Below, in pieces: positions 21,025 to 30,186 of a stretch of 64,000 nt of DNA (within the stretch, counting starts at the first letter, position 1; every line of letters starts with the position of its first letter). The notes below the pieces were generated by a model, which saw only the letters and a list, made by a program, of their open reading frames with translations, had not been told where the DNA came from and did not search any database. The position numbers and the translations under genes were made by a program. This DNA comes from Thauera sp. (GTDB lineage: Bacteria; Pseudomonadota; Gammaproteobacteria; Burkholderiales; Rhodocyclaceae), in NCBI GenBank assembly GCA_017302295.1, contig JAFLDS010000001.1, positions 372,001-436,000 of the forward strand. The letters run 5' to 3'.

Positions 21025-21774
21025 ATGAGTTTTTCGCTCGAAGGCCAGGTTGCGCTGGTGACCGGCGCGTCGCGCGGCATCGGCCGTGCGGTCGCAATGG
21101 AACTGGGTCGCCTGGGCGCGGTGGTGGTCGGCACTGCAACCTCGGACACCGGCGCGGCGGACATTGACAAGGCGCTCTCCGAAGCGGGGCTGAAGGGCGC
21201 CGGACTGGCGCTCAATGTGACCGACGCGCAAGCTTGCGAGGGCCTGATCGGTGACGTCGAGAAGCGCTTCGGCACCATCGGCATACTGGTGAACAATGCC
21301 GGCATCACCCGCGACAACCTCGCGATGCGCATGAAGGACGACGAGTGGGACGCGGTGGTGGATACGAATCTGCGCGCCGTGTTCCGCATGAGCAAGCTTG
21401 TCATGCGCGGCATGATGAAGGCGCGCGGCGGCCGGATCATCAACATCACCTCGGTGGTCGCCAGTGCCGGCAATCCGGGCCAGGCGAACTACGCTGCGGC
21501 GAAGGCGGGCGTGGCCGGCATGAGTCGCGCGCTGGCGCGCGAGCTGGGCAGCCGCAATATCACGGTCAATTGCGTGGCACCCGGCTTCATCGACACAGAC
21601 ATGACGCGCGCGTTGCCCGAGGCGGCGCGTGATGCACTGCTCGGCAACATCGCTCTCGGCCGCCTCGGCCGGCCGGAGGAGATTGCCGGCGCCGTCGCGT
21701 TCCTGGCTTCGCCGGCGGGAGCTTATGTCACTGGCACGACCCTGCATGTGAATGGCGGCATGTACATGTCGTGA
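21025..21774 (+). CDS. fabG: 3-oxoacyl-ACP reductase FabG
   Basis: A 249-residue short-chain dehydrogenase reducing 3-oxoacyl-ACP with NADPH. The cofactor loop TGASRGIGRA is at the N-terminus, NNAGITRDN in the middle, and catalytic Tyr156 and Lys160 in NYAAAKAG. The C-terminus ends in the usual GTTLHVNGGMYMS. It is 3 bp after fabD and is followed by a hairpin and then acpP. Confidence 0.97.
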   Translation: MSFSLEGQVALVTGASRGIGRAVAMELGRLGAVVVGTATSDTGAADIDKALSEAGLKGAGLALNVTDAQACEGLIGDVEKRFGTIGILVNNAGITRDNLAMRMKDDEWDAVVDTNLRAVFRMSKLVMRGMMKARGGRIINITSVVASAGNPGQANYAAAKAGVAGMSRALARELGSRNITVNCVAPGFIDTDMTRALPEAARDALLGNIALGRLGRPEEIAGAVAFLASPAGAYVTGTTLHVNGGMYMS

Positions 21775-21780
21775 TGTGAG

Positions 21781-21807
21781 GCCGGGATAGCGGTTCCCGG
21801 CTATTTT
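21781..21807 (+). terminator. Hairpin terminator/attenuator between fabG and acpP
   Basis: Perfect 7 bp stem GCCGGGA (21781-21787) and TCCCGGC (21795-21801) followed by TATTTT. It would partly separate acpP, which is needed in large amounts, from the upstream fab genes. Confidence 0.7.
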
Positions 21808-21815
21808 GGTAGAAT
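21807..21815 (+). promoter_or_regulatory. Extended -10 promoter for acpP
   Basis: TGGTAGAAT is an extended -10 element (TGn followed by TAGAAT at 21810-21815), with no clear -35 box. It immediately follows the hairpin and precedes the acpP start by about 50 bp. Confidence 0.5.
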
Positions 21816-21863
21816 ACGCCCGCTTTTTAACTACAAACCTGATCTCTCAGGAAGGAGTTTTTC

Positions 21864-22103
21864 ATGGAGAACATCGAACAGCGCGTCAAGAAGATCGTCG
21901 CTGAGCAGCTTGGCGTGAACGAATCGGAAATCAAGAACGACTCGTCGTTCGTTGATGATCTTGGCGCAGATTCGCTGGACACCGTGGAACTGGTCATGGC
22001 GCTCGAAGAAGAGTTCGAGTGCGAAATTCCGGACGAAGAGGCTGAGAAGATCACCAACGTCCAGCAGGCGATCGACTACGTCACCGCCCACCTGAAGAAG
22101 TAA
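21864..22103 (+). CDS. acpP: Acyl carrier protein
   Basis: A 79-residue acidic carrier of fatty acyl chains. The 4'-phosphopantetheine attachment serine is Ser37 in [10 protein letters not shown]. It opens [18 protein letters not shown] and follows an AGGAAGGAG ribosome site. Its own promoter is likely just upstream. The modifying enzyme gene acpS is at 36373 in this window. Confidence 0.98.
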   Translation: MENIEQRVKKIVAEQLGVNESEIKNDSSFVDDLGADSLDTVELVMALEEEFECEIPDEEAEKITNVQQAIDYVTAHLKK

Positions 22104-22180
22104 TTCTTCGCCTTGTTTTCCGGACTCCGCCCGGTGCGGAGTCCGGTCCCCTTCTTGCTTGATTCCATACGGAGCTGCCC

Positions 22181-23416
22181 GTGTCGCGTCGTAGAGTCGT
22201 CGTAACCGGACTGGGACTGATTTCGCCGGTTGGCAATACCGTTTCCGAAGCCTGGGAAAATCTTGTCGCCGGCAAGAGTGGCATCGGCCCCATTACCCGT
22301 TTCGATGCGAGCGTTTTCTCGACGCGCATTGCGGGCGAGGTCAAGGACTTCGACGTTTCCACCTACCTGTCGGCGAAGGAAGCACGCCGCATGGATGTCT
22401 TCATCCATTACGGCATGGCGGCAGGGATCCAGGCGATCCGCGATTCCGGAATCGAAGTCACCGAGGCCAATGCCGAGCGCATCGGTGTCAATATCGGTTC
22501 GGGCATCGGCGGCCTGCCGATGATTTCCGGAACCCAGAATGATTTTCTTGCCGGCGGTCCGCGCAAGATCTCCCCGTTCTTCATTCCAGGAACGATCATC
22601 AACATGATCTCGGGTAACCTGTCGATCATGTACGGGATGAAGGGCCCGAACATCGCCGTTGTCACGGCCTGCACCACCGGCCTGCACGCGATCGGCCTGA
22701 GTGCGCGCATGATCGAGTACGGCGACGCCGACATGATGGTCTGCGGCGGTGCCGAATCGACCGTCACCGAGCTTGCGATTGGCGGTTTCGGCTCGGCGAA
22801 GGCGCTGTCGACCCGCAACGACGATCCCGCCACCGCCAGCCGCCCCTGGGACAAGGACCGCGACGGCTTCGTCCTGGGTGAGGGCGCCGGTGTGATGGTG
22901 CTCGAGGAGTACGAGCATGCGGTGAAGCGGGGTGCGAAGATCTACGCCGAGCTGGCCGGTTTCGGCATGAGCGGCGACGCCTATCACATGACCGCGCCCG
23001 ACACCGACGGCCCGCGCCGCAGCATGGTCAATGCGATGAAGAATGCCGGCGTGAATGCGGACGAGGTCCACTATCTGAACGCGCACGGTACATCCACGCC
23101 GCTGGGCGACAAGAACGAAACCGATGCGATCAAGCTCGCGTTCGGTGCGGATGCGGCGCGCAAGATGGTGGTCAATTCGACCAAGTCGATGACCGGTCAC
23201 CTGCTCGGTGGAGCGGGCGGCCTGGAGTCGGTATTCACCGTCCTGGCTGTTCACAACCAAATCTCGCCGCCGACGATCAACATCTTCGAGCAGGATGCGG
23301 AGTGTGATCTCGACTACTGCGCCAATGTGGCGCGGCCGATGAAGATCGATATCGCGCTGAAGAACAACTTCGGCTTCGGCGGCACGAACGGAACGCTGGT
23401 TTTCCGCCGCGTCTGA
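22181..23416 (+). CDS. fabF: Beta-ketoacyl-ACP synthase II
   Basis: A 411-residue elongating ketosynthase. The opening [19 protein letters not shown] is typical; Cys164 in [12 protein letters not shown], His in [11 protein letters not shown] and His in [13 protein letters not shown] make the triad. It ends [17 protein letters not shown]. It follows acpP by 77 bp and closes the fab cluster. Confidence 0.97.
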   Translation: MSRRRVVVTGLGLISPVGNTVSEAWENLVAGKSGIGPITRFDASVFSTRIAGEVKDFDVSTYLSAKEARRMDVFIHYGMAAGIQAIRDSGIEVTEANAERIGVNIGSGIGGLPMISGTQNDFLAGGPRKISPFFIPGTIINMISGNLSIMYGMKGPNIAVVTACTTGLHAIGLSARMIEYGDADMMVCGGAESTVTELAIGGFGSAKALSTRNDDPATASRPWDKDRDGFVLGEGAGVMVLEEYEHAVKRGAKIYAELAGFGMSGDAYHMTAPDTDGPRRSMVNAMKNAGVNADEVHYLNAHGTSTPLGDKNETDAIKLAFGADAARKMVVNSTKSMTGHLLGGAGGLESVFTVLAVHNQISPPTINIFEQDAECDLDYCANVARPMKIDIALKNNFGFGGTNGTLVFRRV

Positions 23417-23456
23417 GTCGACAGTCGGGTTTGAGGCATCATCCGCGGGCGGGCGC

Positions 23457-23960
23457 ATGCGTTACCCGCTGATGCTCGCCCTGAAGCCGTCAAGGACGGT
23501 CATGGCGTCAGTCGCCGTCGCACATGGTGCGGCGGCACTGACGCTTTTTTTCGCCCTGCGCACGCGGGATTCAGTCGGTGTCTCGAGCATTGCCTTGCCG
23601 GTATCGCTTGTCGTCCTCGCCTGCTGGGCAATGCTGTTCTGGTCTGCCGCGCGGGCGATTCGCGCGGAACGGTCAAAGCGCGGATTGCAGTTGGTCCTGG
23701 CGGAAGATGGTTCCGTCCGCTGCGACGCGCTGCTCGGCGACCGGGCGGGGCGGCTCGAGGGGAGTGCGGCTGATTTCGGCTGGGCCGTGTGCGTGCGCGT
23801 TCGGGCGCAGGATGCTCCGCCGGCCTCGGGGCCGCTACAAGGGTTGAGGCGTCGTCTGGCGCCGTTGATGCTCGTGCCGGGCAACGTGGCGCATCCATCG
23901 GACTGGCGTGGCCTGCGCATCTGGCTCAGGCACAAGGCGTTCGCCACGCAGGCCGATTGA
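23457..23960 (+). CDS. YgfX-like small membrane protein
   Basis: A 167-residue protein with two adjacent hydrophobic helices (roughly residues 15-35 and 45-65) and a soluble C-terminal part ending in SDWRGLRIWLRHKA. The layout of two transmembrane helices, a short beta-rich domain and a terminal DWR.LR.WLR segment resembles YgfX (CptA, DUF1434), a protein linked to SdhE and to division inhibition in E. coli. Similarity is by overall pattern, so the call is tentative. It follows fabF and converges with nadB; no sdhE lies nearby. Confidence 0.6.
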   Translation: MRYPLMLALKPSRTVMASVAVAHGAAALTLFFALRTRDSVGVSSIALPVSLVVLACWAMLFWSAARAIRAERSKRGLQLVLAEDGSVRCDALLGDRAGRLEGSAADFGWAVCVRVRAQDAPPASGPLQGLRRRLAPLMLVPGNVAHPSDWRGLRIWLRHKAFATQAD

Positions 23961-23976
23961 GTTGCCGCTGCCGGCC

Positions 23977-25572
23977 TTAGGGCTCAGGGCGGCGGCGCGC
24001 CGGCCGCAGTACCGTGCTGCGGGCGCGGACATGCGTGTCAGGGTAGTCTCGCGAGTGATGCAGTCCGCGACTTTCCGTGCGTTTCAGCGCGCAGCGCACG
24101 ATGAGGTCGGCGGTGACCACCAGATTCCGCAACTCGATCAGATTATTGCTGACTCTGAAGTGTGAGTAGAACTCGTCGATCTCGCGTGCAAGCAGCCGGA
24201 TTCGATGCTGGGCGCGTTGCAGGCGTTTGGTCGTGCGCACGATGCCGACGTAATCCCACATGGCGCGGCGCAGCTCTGCCCAGTTGTGCGTGATGACGAC
24301 CTCTTCATCGGCATCGGTCACCCGGCTCTCGTCCCAGGCGGGCAGTGGCGGGTGCTCGGTCGCCGGCTTCGCGAGGATGTCTTTTGCCGCGGACTCGCCG
24401 AAGACGAGGCATTCGAGCAGGGAATTGCTCGCCAGGCGATTGGCGCCGTGCAATCCGGTACAGGCGGATTCGCCGATCGCATAAAGCCCGGGGACGTCGG
24501 TGCGCGCCGCGAGGTCGGTCACGATGCCGCCGCAGGTGTAGTGCGCGGCGGGCACCACCGGAATGGGGTCGCGAGTGATGTCGATCCCGAGCTCGAGGCA
24601 GCGTGCGTGGATATTCGGGAAGTGCTCGCGCAGCCACGCCGCCGGCTTGTGGCTGATGTCGAGATAGACGCAGTCGAGACCGTGCTTCTTCATCTCGAAG
24701 TCGATGGCGCGGGCGACGATGTCGCGTGGCGCAAGTTCGGCGCGCGCGTCGTGGTCGAGCATGAAACGGGTGCCGTCGGGCAGGCGCAGCAGACCGCCCT
24801 CGCCGCGCACCGCCTCGGAGATGAGGAAGGACTTCGCCTGTGGATGGTACAAGCAGGTCGGATGGAACTGGATGAACTCCAGATTCGCGACCCGGCAGCC
24901 CGCCCGCCAAGCCATCGCGATGCCATCGCCGGTCGCCACATCGGGGTTGGTCGTGTAGAGGTAGACCTTGCCGGCTCCCCCGGTCGCCAGAATCGTGTTG
25001 CGCGCGCTGAAGGTCAGCACGTGGTCGCCCCGGATGTCGAGCACGTAGGCGCCGAGGCAGCCCGCGCCGGGATGCCCCACCTTGTCACCCAGGACGAGGT
25101 CGACGGCAATATGGTGCTCGAAGATCTCGATGTTGGGGTGGGCGCGAACCTGCTCGCTGAGCGTCGCCTGTACTGCTGCGCCCGTAGCGTCCGCGGCGTG
25201 GATGATGCGGCGGTGGGAATGGCCGCCCTCGCGGGTCAGGTGATAGCCGAGTTCGGACTTCGCCTCACGCGTGAAGGGAACACCGCGCTCGATCAGCCAC
25301 TCGATTGCGCGGCGGCCGTTCTCGACCACGAAACGGGTGGCGACGGGATCGCACAAGCCGGCGCCGGCGGTAAATGTGTCCTGGATGTGGGCTTCGACAC
25401 TGTCGGTGGTGTCGAGCACCGCTGCGATCCCCCCTTGCGCCCAGGCGCTCGCGCTGTCGGCGAGTTCGCGCTTGGTGACGATCGCCACCTTGAGCCGGTC
25501 GGCAAGCCGCAAGGCAAGCGACTGGCCAGCGGCTCCGCTGCCGAGAATGAGAACGTCATACTTTTTCAGCAC
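23977..25572 (-). CDS. nadB: L-aspartate oxidase
   Basis: A 531-residue FAD enzyme oxidising L-aspartate to iminoaspartate for NAD synthesis. The FAD-binding [28 protein letters not shown], the active-site [15 protein letters not shown], and the [12 protein letters not shown] and [19 protein letters not shown] segments match NadB rather than the fumarate reductase flavoprotein. It is divergent from rpoE, as in E. coli, and its promoter shares the intergenic region holding the sigma-E type promoter. Confidence 0.96.
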   Translation of the reverse strand: MLKKYDVLILGSGAAGQSLALRLADRLKVAIVTKRELADSASAWAQGGIAAVLDTTDSVEAHIQDTFTAGAGLCDPVATRFVVENGRRAIEWLIERGVPFTREAKSELGYHLTREGGHSHRRIIHAADATGAAVQATLSEQVRAHPNIEIFEHHIAVDLVLGDKVGHPGAGCLGAYVLDIRGDHVLTFSARNTILATGGAGKVYLYTTNPDVATGDGIAMAWRAGCRVANLEFIQFHPTCLYHPQAKSFLISEAVRGEGGLLRLPDGTRFMLDHDARAELAPRDIVARAIDFEMKKHGLDCVYLDISHKPAAWLREHFPNIHARCLELGIDITRDPIPVVPAAHYTCGGIVTDLAARTDVPGLYAIGESACTGLHGANRLASNSLLECLVFGESAAKDILAKPATEHPPLPAWDESRVTDADEEVVITHNWAELRRAMWDYVGIVRTTKRLQRAQHRIRLLAREIDEFYSHFRVSNNLIELRNLVVTADLIVRCALKRTESRGLHHSRDYPDTHVRARSTVLRPARRRPEP

Positions 25573-25684
25573 GGTGTCGATCCGGGCAGGTTTGGGGGCA
25601 AAAATATAGCACGCCCGGCTGGCTCGGTGCGCCGAGCGGCCTTGCGCCAGCCCTGCGCGGGCGGCAATGCCCCTGCTCGGTTAT

Positions 25685-25711
25685 GAACTATTTGAGGCTC
25701 GCTGTGTCTGT
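25685..25711 (+). promoter_or_regulatory. Sigma-E type promoter upstream of rpoE
   Basis: GAACTA at 25685-25690, a 16 bp spacer, then TCTGT at 25707-25711, close to the sigma-E/AlgU consensus GAACTT-N16-TCTGA. A consensus TATAAT at 25753-25758 lies further downstream as a likely housekeeping -10 box with a weak -35. Confidence 0.75.
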
Positions 25712-25797
25712 TCAGACATCTTCCGGCTTTGGTGTCTCGGCAGCGCGGTGCTTATAATCGGACGGTCTTGATCTTCGAGTAGTCATACCCGTCCCTT

Positions 25798-26397
25798 ATG
25801 AGCGATCGTGAAATCGATCAGGCGCTTGTCGAGCGTGTGCAGCGCGGCGATAAACAGGCTTTCGGCTTGCTGGTGTCAAAGTACCAGCGCAAGCTGAACA
25901 GGCTGTTGTCGCGCCTGATTCGCGATCCCGCCGAAGTGGAGGACGTGGCGCAGGAGACCTTCATCAAGGCATACCGTGCGCTGGGTTCCTTTCGCGGTGA
26001 AAGCGCGTTTTACACCTGGCTTTACCGCATCGGAATCAATACGGCGAAGAACTATCTCGTCTCGCAGGGACGCAGGGCGCCGACTTCGACGAGTTTCGAT
26101 TCGGAAGAGGCGGAGAGTTTCGAGGACGGCGAGCAACTGCGCGACATCAACACGCCCGAGCGGCTGTTGATGACGCGGCAGATCGGCCAGACCGTCGATG
26201 AGGCAATGGCGGCGCTGCCAGAGGAATTGCGCACCGCGATCATGCTTCGTGAGTTGGAGGGGCTCAGCTACGAGGAAATCGCCAGCATCATGGATTGCCC
26301 CATCGGGACCGTGCGTTCCCGGATCTTCCGGGCTCGCGAGGCGATTGCTGAACGTCTGCGGCCCTTGCTGGACACAGCCCCGGACAAACGTTGGTAG
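25798..26397 (+). CDS. rpoE: RNA polymerase sigma-E factor (RpoE/AlgU)
   Basis: A 199-residue ECF sigma factor for envelope stress. Region 2 carries DPAEVEDVAQETFIKAYRAL and FYTWLYRIGINTAKNYL; region 4 carries EELRTAIMLRELEGLSYEEI and CPIGTVRSRIFRAREAI. The family usually runs 190-200 residues. It heads the operon rpoE-rseA-rseB-rseC-mucD, so it is likely held by RseA and controls its own promoter. Confidence 0.97.
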   Translation: MSDREIDQALVERVQRGDKQAFGLLVSKYQRKLNRLLSRLIRDPAEVEDVAQETFIKAYRALGSFRGESAFYTWLYRIGINTAKNYLVSQGRRAPTSTSFDSEEAESFEDGEQLRDINTPERLLMTRQIGQTVDEAMAALPEELRTAIMLRELEGLSYEEIASIMDCPIGTVRSRIFRAREAIAERLRPLLDTAPDKRW

Positions 26398-26408
26398 GAC
26401 GATTTCGA

Positions 26409-26981
26409 ATGAAGGACAGACTCTCGGCGCTTCTGGATGGTGATCTGGAAGACCTGGCGGCTCGGCCGGTTCTCGATGGTTTGCAGCGTGATGAGACGCT
26501 CAGGCGAGACTGGGCGACCTACTGCCTTATTGGCGACACCCTGCGCGGGGAACCGGTGAATTCTCCGAATTTTGTCGGTCGTGTGATGGCCGAGCTCGAG
26601 CAGGAGCCGACCCGCCTCACGCCGCCCCGGCATGTCGGGGCCGGCGCCGCGAATCAAAGCCCCTGGCGTTCGCTGATGCCGCTCGCGGCGTCGGTGATGG
26701 GGGTGGCGGCAGTCGGACTCGTGGCCGCATCGCTTTATTCGGGACAGGAGCAACAGGTCGCCCGGCTCGCCAAGGTCGTTGGCTCCGCTCCCGGCGTGGT
26801 GTTGCCGGCTACGGTGGCGCGTTCTGCGAGTCCCCAGGGGACACCGCCGGCGCCCGCCGCTGATGGCCTGAACCGCGAGTATGTATTTGCCCATCAGGCG
26901 ATCGGCGGGGGTGGTCCGGTACCGACCGCGCTTCAGTACGTACGCAGCGTTTCCGATGTGGGCGAGGGCGCGGGTCGATGA
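26409..26981 (+). CDS. rseA: Anti-sigma-E factor RseA
   Basis: A 190-residue single-pass membrane protein. The N-terminal cytoplasmic sigma-binding region (MKDRLSALLDGDLEDLA, LRRDWATYCLIGDTLRG) is followed by a hydrophobic helix around residues 90-110 (SLMPLAASVMGVAAVGLVAA) and a periplasmic tail for RseB. The ATG at 26409 is chosen over an in-frame upstream start that lacks homology. Its 3' end overlaps rseB in an ATGA junction. Confidence 0.92.
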   Translation: MKDRLSALLDGDLEDLAARPVLDGLQRDETLRRDWATYCLIGDTLRGEPVNSPNFVGRVMAELEQEPTRLTPPRHVGAGAANQSPWRSLMPLAASVMGVAAVGLVAASLYSGQEQQVARLAKVVGSAPGVVLPATVARSASPQGTPPAPAADGLNREYVFAHQAIGGGGPVPTALQYVRSVSDVGEGAGR

Positions 26982-27949
26982 GATTCGCTGCGGCTGTGAT
27001 CGCCCTCTGCGTGATGCTCGCGCAGGGACCCGCCCGCGCCGAACCTCAATCCGATCCGCTGTCCTGGCTTGGGCGGATCGCCGCGGCGGGGCAGCGCCTG
27101 AATTACTCGGGAACCTTCACCTACCAGTCGCGCGGCATGTTCGAGACCTCGCGCATCGCGCATACCGTCGATGCGGCGGGCGAGCATGAGCGGCTTGAAG
27201 TGCTTGACGGAAGTCCGCGCGAGGTCATCCGTTCCGGCGATGAGGTGCGTTGCGTGCTTCCGGACCAGAAGATGGTCATCGTCGACCAGCCCGGGGGGCG
27301 TCGGGCCTTTCCCGCCCGTCTGCCCGCGGGCTTCGTGAATCTCGCCGAGAGCTACCGCATCCGCAAGGGCGAGGCGGGGCGCGTCGCGGGCTATGAAGCG
27401 CAGTCGATCATCCTCGAGCCGCGCGACGACCTTCGATTCGGGCATGTTCTGTGGGCGGAGGCGCAGTCCGGCCTGTTGCTCAAGTCGCGCATGCTCGACG
27501 AACGGGGCGAGGTCATAGAACAGTTCGCGTTTAATGACGTCCGCATCGGCGTTGCGGTGGATCGCGAGCAGCTCAAGTCGCGTTTTGTCCATGATCCGGG
27601 CTGGCGTGTGGTGAATGCGCGCGGCAGCGAGGTTCCGAAGGATGAAGCGGGCTGGGTGCTGCGATCTTCGCTGCCGGGTTATGCGCTCATGTCGGTAATG
27701 AAAAGGCCGCTCGGACGCGAGCGCGGCGAGGTGATCCACATGGTCTATGGCGACGGGCTGGCCGCGATTTCCGTGTTCATCGAGCCCCAGGGCACGCAGG
27801 GCGCCTCCGGCGCTTCGGCGACGCTGGCGACCGGGGCGATCAACATCTACAAACGCTCAGTGAATGGCCATCTCGTCACCGCGCTCGGCGAAGTTCCGTT
27901 GCGCGCAGTGCAGAGGGTGGCCGACGGGATCGAGCAGGTGGCGCGTTGA
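26978..27949 (+). CDS. rseB: Sigma-E regulatory protein RseB/MucB
   Basis: A 323-residue periplasmic protein that guards RseA from cleavage. It opens with a signal peptide ending in GPARAEP. The mature part has the MucB/RseB lipid-binding-like domain (LNYSGTFTYQSRGMFETSRI, RLEVLDGSPREVIR) and a C-terminal domain containing HMVYGDGLAAISVFIE. The start overlaps rseA, and the stop overlaps rseC. Confidence 0.94.
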   Translation: MRFAAAVIALCVMLAQGPARAEPQSDPLSWLGRIAAAGQRLNYSGTFTYQSRGMFETSRIAHTVDAAGEHERLEVLDGSPREVIRSGDEVRCVLPDQKMVIVDQPGGRRAFPARLPAGFVNLAESYRIRKGEAGRVAGYEAQSIILEPRDDLRFGHVLWAEAQSGLLLKSRMLDERGEVIEQFAFNDVRIGVAVDREQLKSRFVHDPGWRVVNARGSEVPKDEAGWVLRSSLPGYALMSVMKRPLGRERGEVIHMVYGDGLAAISVFIEPQGTQGASGASATLATGAINIYKRSVNGHLVTALGEVPLRAVQRVADGIEQVAR

Positions 27950-28425
27950 TGGAAGCCATGGCGCGCGTCGAGCGCATTGCCGACGGCAGGCTCTGGGTGA
28001 AGGTGAATGACCATGGGGGTGGCTGTGGCCGCTGTGACGAGCCGGGCGGCTGTCGCTCGGTGCAGATCACGCACGCCTTCGGCTTGCCGCGAGACGAGTT
28101 CTCCTTGCCGCTGGTGGCGGGCGTCGAGGCGGGGGACCGGCTGCGCGTCTCGATTCCCGAAGGCGGGCCGTTGCGCGCGGCCCTGGCGAGCTACGGTCTG
28201 GGTGTAGTCCTGCTGCTGGCCGGCGCTGCGCTCGGAGCCACGCAGGGCGTCGGCGCGGATGCGGACCTTCATGCCGCCGTTGGCGCGGTCATCGGGCTTG
28301 TTGCCGCGGCGGCGATCAACCGGCTGCTGGCGCGAAGCCGGTGGTGGCGCGGAAGCCTGCGCCTGGAAGTCGTGGCGGAGGAGGTTTGCGTCCGAAGCAG
28401 CCCCGCCGAGATGCGAAAGGGATGA
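27949..28425 (+). CDS. rseC: RseC/MucC-type membrane regulator
   Basis: A 158-residue protein with an N-terminal cysteine cluster (GGCGRCDEPGGC), two transmembrane segments in the middle (ASYGLGVVLLLAGAALGA and AAVGAVIGLVAAAAI) and a basic end, the layout of RseC/MucC. The ATG at 27949 shares its first base with the TGA of rseB. A TTG one codon upstream is also open. It fine-tunes sigma-E activity in other proteobacteria. Confidence 0.9.
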   Translation: MEAMARVERIADGRLWVKVNDHGGGCGRCDEPGGCRSVQITHAFGLPRDEFSLPLVAGVEAGDRLRVSIPEGGPLRAALASYGLGVVLLLAGAALGATQGVGADADLHAAVGAVIGLVAAAAINRLLARSRWWRGSLRLEVVAEEVCVRSSPAEMRKG

Positions 28426-29849
28426 GTGTGACATCGATGTTTCGTCTGTTGTTGGGGTGGCTGGCGTTCGCGCTCGTTGGTGGTGCCGCGGCGGCGACGT
28501 CCGTGGCGAATCTTCCCGATTTCACCAGCCTGGTGGAGCGCCAGGGTATCGCGGTGGTCAACATCAGCACCTCGCAGGCGCGTGGCAAGCACCCGCAGAT
28601 TCCGTTTCCCGGGCTCGACGAGTCCGATCCGATGTTCGATTTCTTCCGGCGCTTCATTCCCAAGCACCCGGAAATCCCCCAGTTCGCTCCCGACAACCAG
28701 TCACTCGGCTCGGGCTTCATCATCAGCGCGGACGGATACATCCTGACCAATGCGCACGTCGTTGAAGACGCGGAAGAAATCGTCGTCAGGCTCGCAGACA
28801 AGCGCGAGTTCCGCGCCAAGGTCATCGGTGCCGACGCGCGCAGCGACGTGGCGCTCATCCGGATCGAGGCCAGCGGTCTGCCCAAGGTCGTGTTCGGCGA
28901 CCCGGAACGCCTGAAGGTAGGCGAATGGGTGGTGGCGATCGGTTCGCCTTTCGGCTTCGAACAGTCGGTGACGGCCGGCATCGTCAGCGCCAAGGGGCGC
29001 AGTCTGCCCGACGAGAATTTCGTCCCTTTCATCCAGACCGACGTCGCGATCAATCCGGGTAACTCCGGCGGCCCGCTGTTCAATCTGAAGGGCGAGGTGG
29101 TCGGGATCAACTCGCAGATCTACAGCCGTACCGGCGGCTTCATGGGGCTGTCCTTCGCCATTCCGATCGACGTGGCGATGGACGTGCAGCAGCAGCTGCG
29201 CACCCACGGCAAGGTTCAGCGCGGGCGCATCGGGGTGGCGATTCAGGAAGTCACCCGCGATCTGGCCGATGGCTTCGGCCTTCCGCGTGCGGCGGGGGCC
29301 CTGGTGAGCGCAGTCGAGCCGGACAGTCCGGCGGCGCGCGCCGGCGTCGAGCAGGGCGATGTCATCGTCCGCTTCGACGGGCGCAACGTGGAGAATTCGA
29401 ATGACCTGCCGCGGATCGTAGCCGGTGTTCGGCCTGGGGCCAAGGTGGGCGTACAGGTCTATCGCAGCGGCACGTCTCGCGATCTCACGATCACGGTGGG
29501 CGAATGGCAGGATGGTACATCCGGGCGTCAGCGCAGCACGCCCCCCAGGTCGCAGGCCGCTCCCAACCGGCTCGGGCTTGCGCTCGCACCGCCAACGCCG
29601 GTGCAGCGCAGGGAGCGCGGCATCGAGCAGGGCCTCGTCGTCGAGCGTGCAGTGGGCGCGGCTGCTCGCGCCGAGATTCGCGAGGGGGATGTGGTGCTTG
29701 CGCTGGTCCTCGGCGGGCGGCAGAACCCTCTGAAGTCGGTGGAGGAGTTCAATCGGCTGGTTTCCGGCCTTAAGGAGGGCCAACAGGTCACCTTGCTGGT
29801 GAAGCGCGGCGAGGCGACTTCCTACGTCAGCCTCCGGGCGGACAAGTAG
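28422..29849 (+). CDS. mucD: Periplasmic serine protease MucD (DegP/HtrA family)
   Basis: A 475-residue HtrA protease with a signal peptide (FRLLLGWLAFALVGGAAAA). The catalytic triad is His112 in NAHVVED, Asp142 in RSDVALIR and Ser215 in NPGNSGGPL. Two PDZ domains follow (RGRIGVAIQEVTRD and LGLALAPPTPVQR). The ATG at 28422 overlaps the rseC stop. It degrades misfolded envelope proteins and completes the sigma-E operon. Confidence 0.95.
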   Translation: MSVTSMFRLLLGWLAFALVGGAAAATSVANLPDFTSLVERQGIAVVNISTSQARGKHPQIPFPGLDESDPMFDFFRRFIPKHPEIPQFAPDNQSLGSGFIISADGYILTNAHVVEDAEEIVVRLADKREFRAKVIGADARSDVALIRIEASGLPKVVFGDPERLKVGEWVVAIGSPFGFEQSVTAGIVSAKGRSLPDENFVPFIQTDVAINPGNSGGPLFNLKGEVVGINSQIYSRTGGFMGLSFAIPIDVAMDVQQQLRTHGKVQRGRIGVAIQEVTRDLADGFGLPRAAGALVSAVEPDSPAARAGVEQGDVIVRFDGRNVENSNDLPRIVAGVRPGAKVGVQVYRSGTSRDLTITVGEWQDGTSGRQRSTPPRSQAAPNRLGLALAPPTPVQRRERGIEQGLVVERAVGAAARAEIREGDVVLALVLGGRQNPLKSVEEFNRLVSGLKEGQQVTLLVKRGEATSYVSLRADK

Positions 29850-29852
29850 CCG

Positions 29853-30134
29853 ATGATGTCGCGCGCGGCGGGGCGGCCTCGCACCTTCACGGTGATGAGC
29901 CGCGAGTGGTGCCACCTCTGCCATGAGCTGCTCGATGAGCTCAAGCCGATCGCCGACGAGTTCGGATGGTCGATCGAAGTGTTCGATGTCGATCAGGACG
30001 CCGAACTCGAAGAGAAGTGGAACGAGCTGGTTCCGGTCTTGCTGCATGGCGGCACCGAGCTTTGCCATTACCATCTCGACGCGGTGGCCGTCCGTGCCTA
30101 TTGCGCGGGTTTTCCGCTAGAATCCGGCACTTGA
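29853..30134 (+). CDS. Glutaredoxin-like protein (DUF836 type)
   Basis: A 93-residue thioredoxin-fold protein with a CHLC redox motif at about residues 20-23 ([15 protein letters not shown]), then a beta-alpha pattern ending in [17 protein letters not shown], where the cis-Pro is in VPV. Two adjacent ATGs (29853, 29856) are possible. It sits between mucD and lepA, a common betaproteobacterial position, and is followed by a terminator. Confidence 0.85.
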   Translation: MMSRAAGRPRTFTVMSREWCHLCHELLDELKPIADEFGWSIEVFDVDQDAELEEKWNELVPVLLHGGTELCHYHLDAVAVRAYCAGFPLESGT

Positions 30135-30154
30135 CGTCGCCAACCAATCGAAAC

Positions 30155-30181
30155 CGGGTGCTGCAAGGCACCCGTTTTGTT
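30155..30181 (+). terminator. Hairpin terminator just before lepA
   Basis: Perfect 7 bp stem CGGGTGC (30155-30161) and GCACCCG (30168-30174) followed by TTTTGTT. It ends the sigma-E operon and lies only 12 bp from the lepA ATG. Confidence 0.75.
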
Positions 30182-30186
30182 ATCGC

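Noticed and set aside
19918-21747. 609-codon minus-strand frame opposite fabH, fabD and fabG
   Set aside because: Spans several conserved genes in antisense, which no real gene would do here.
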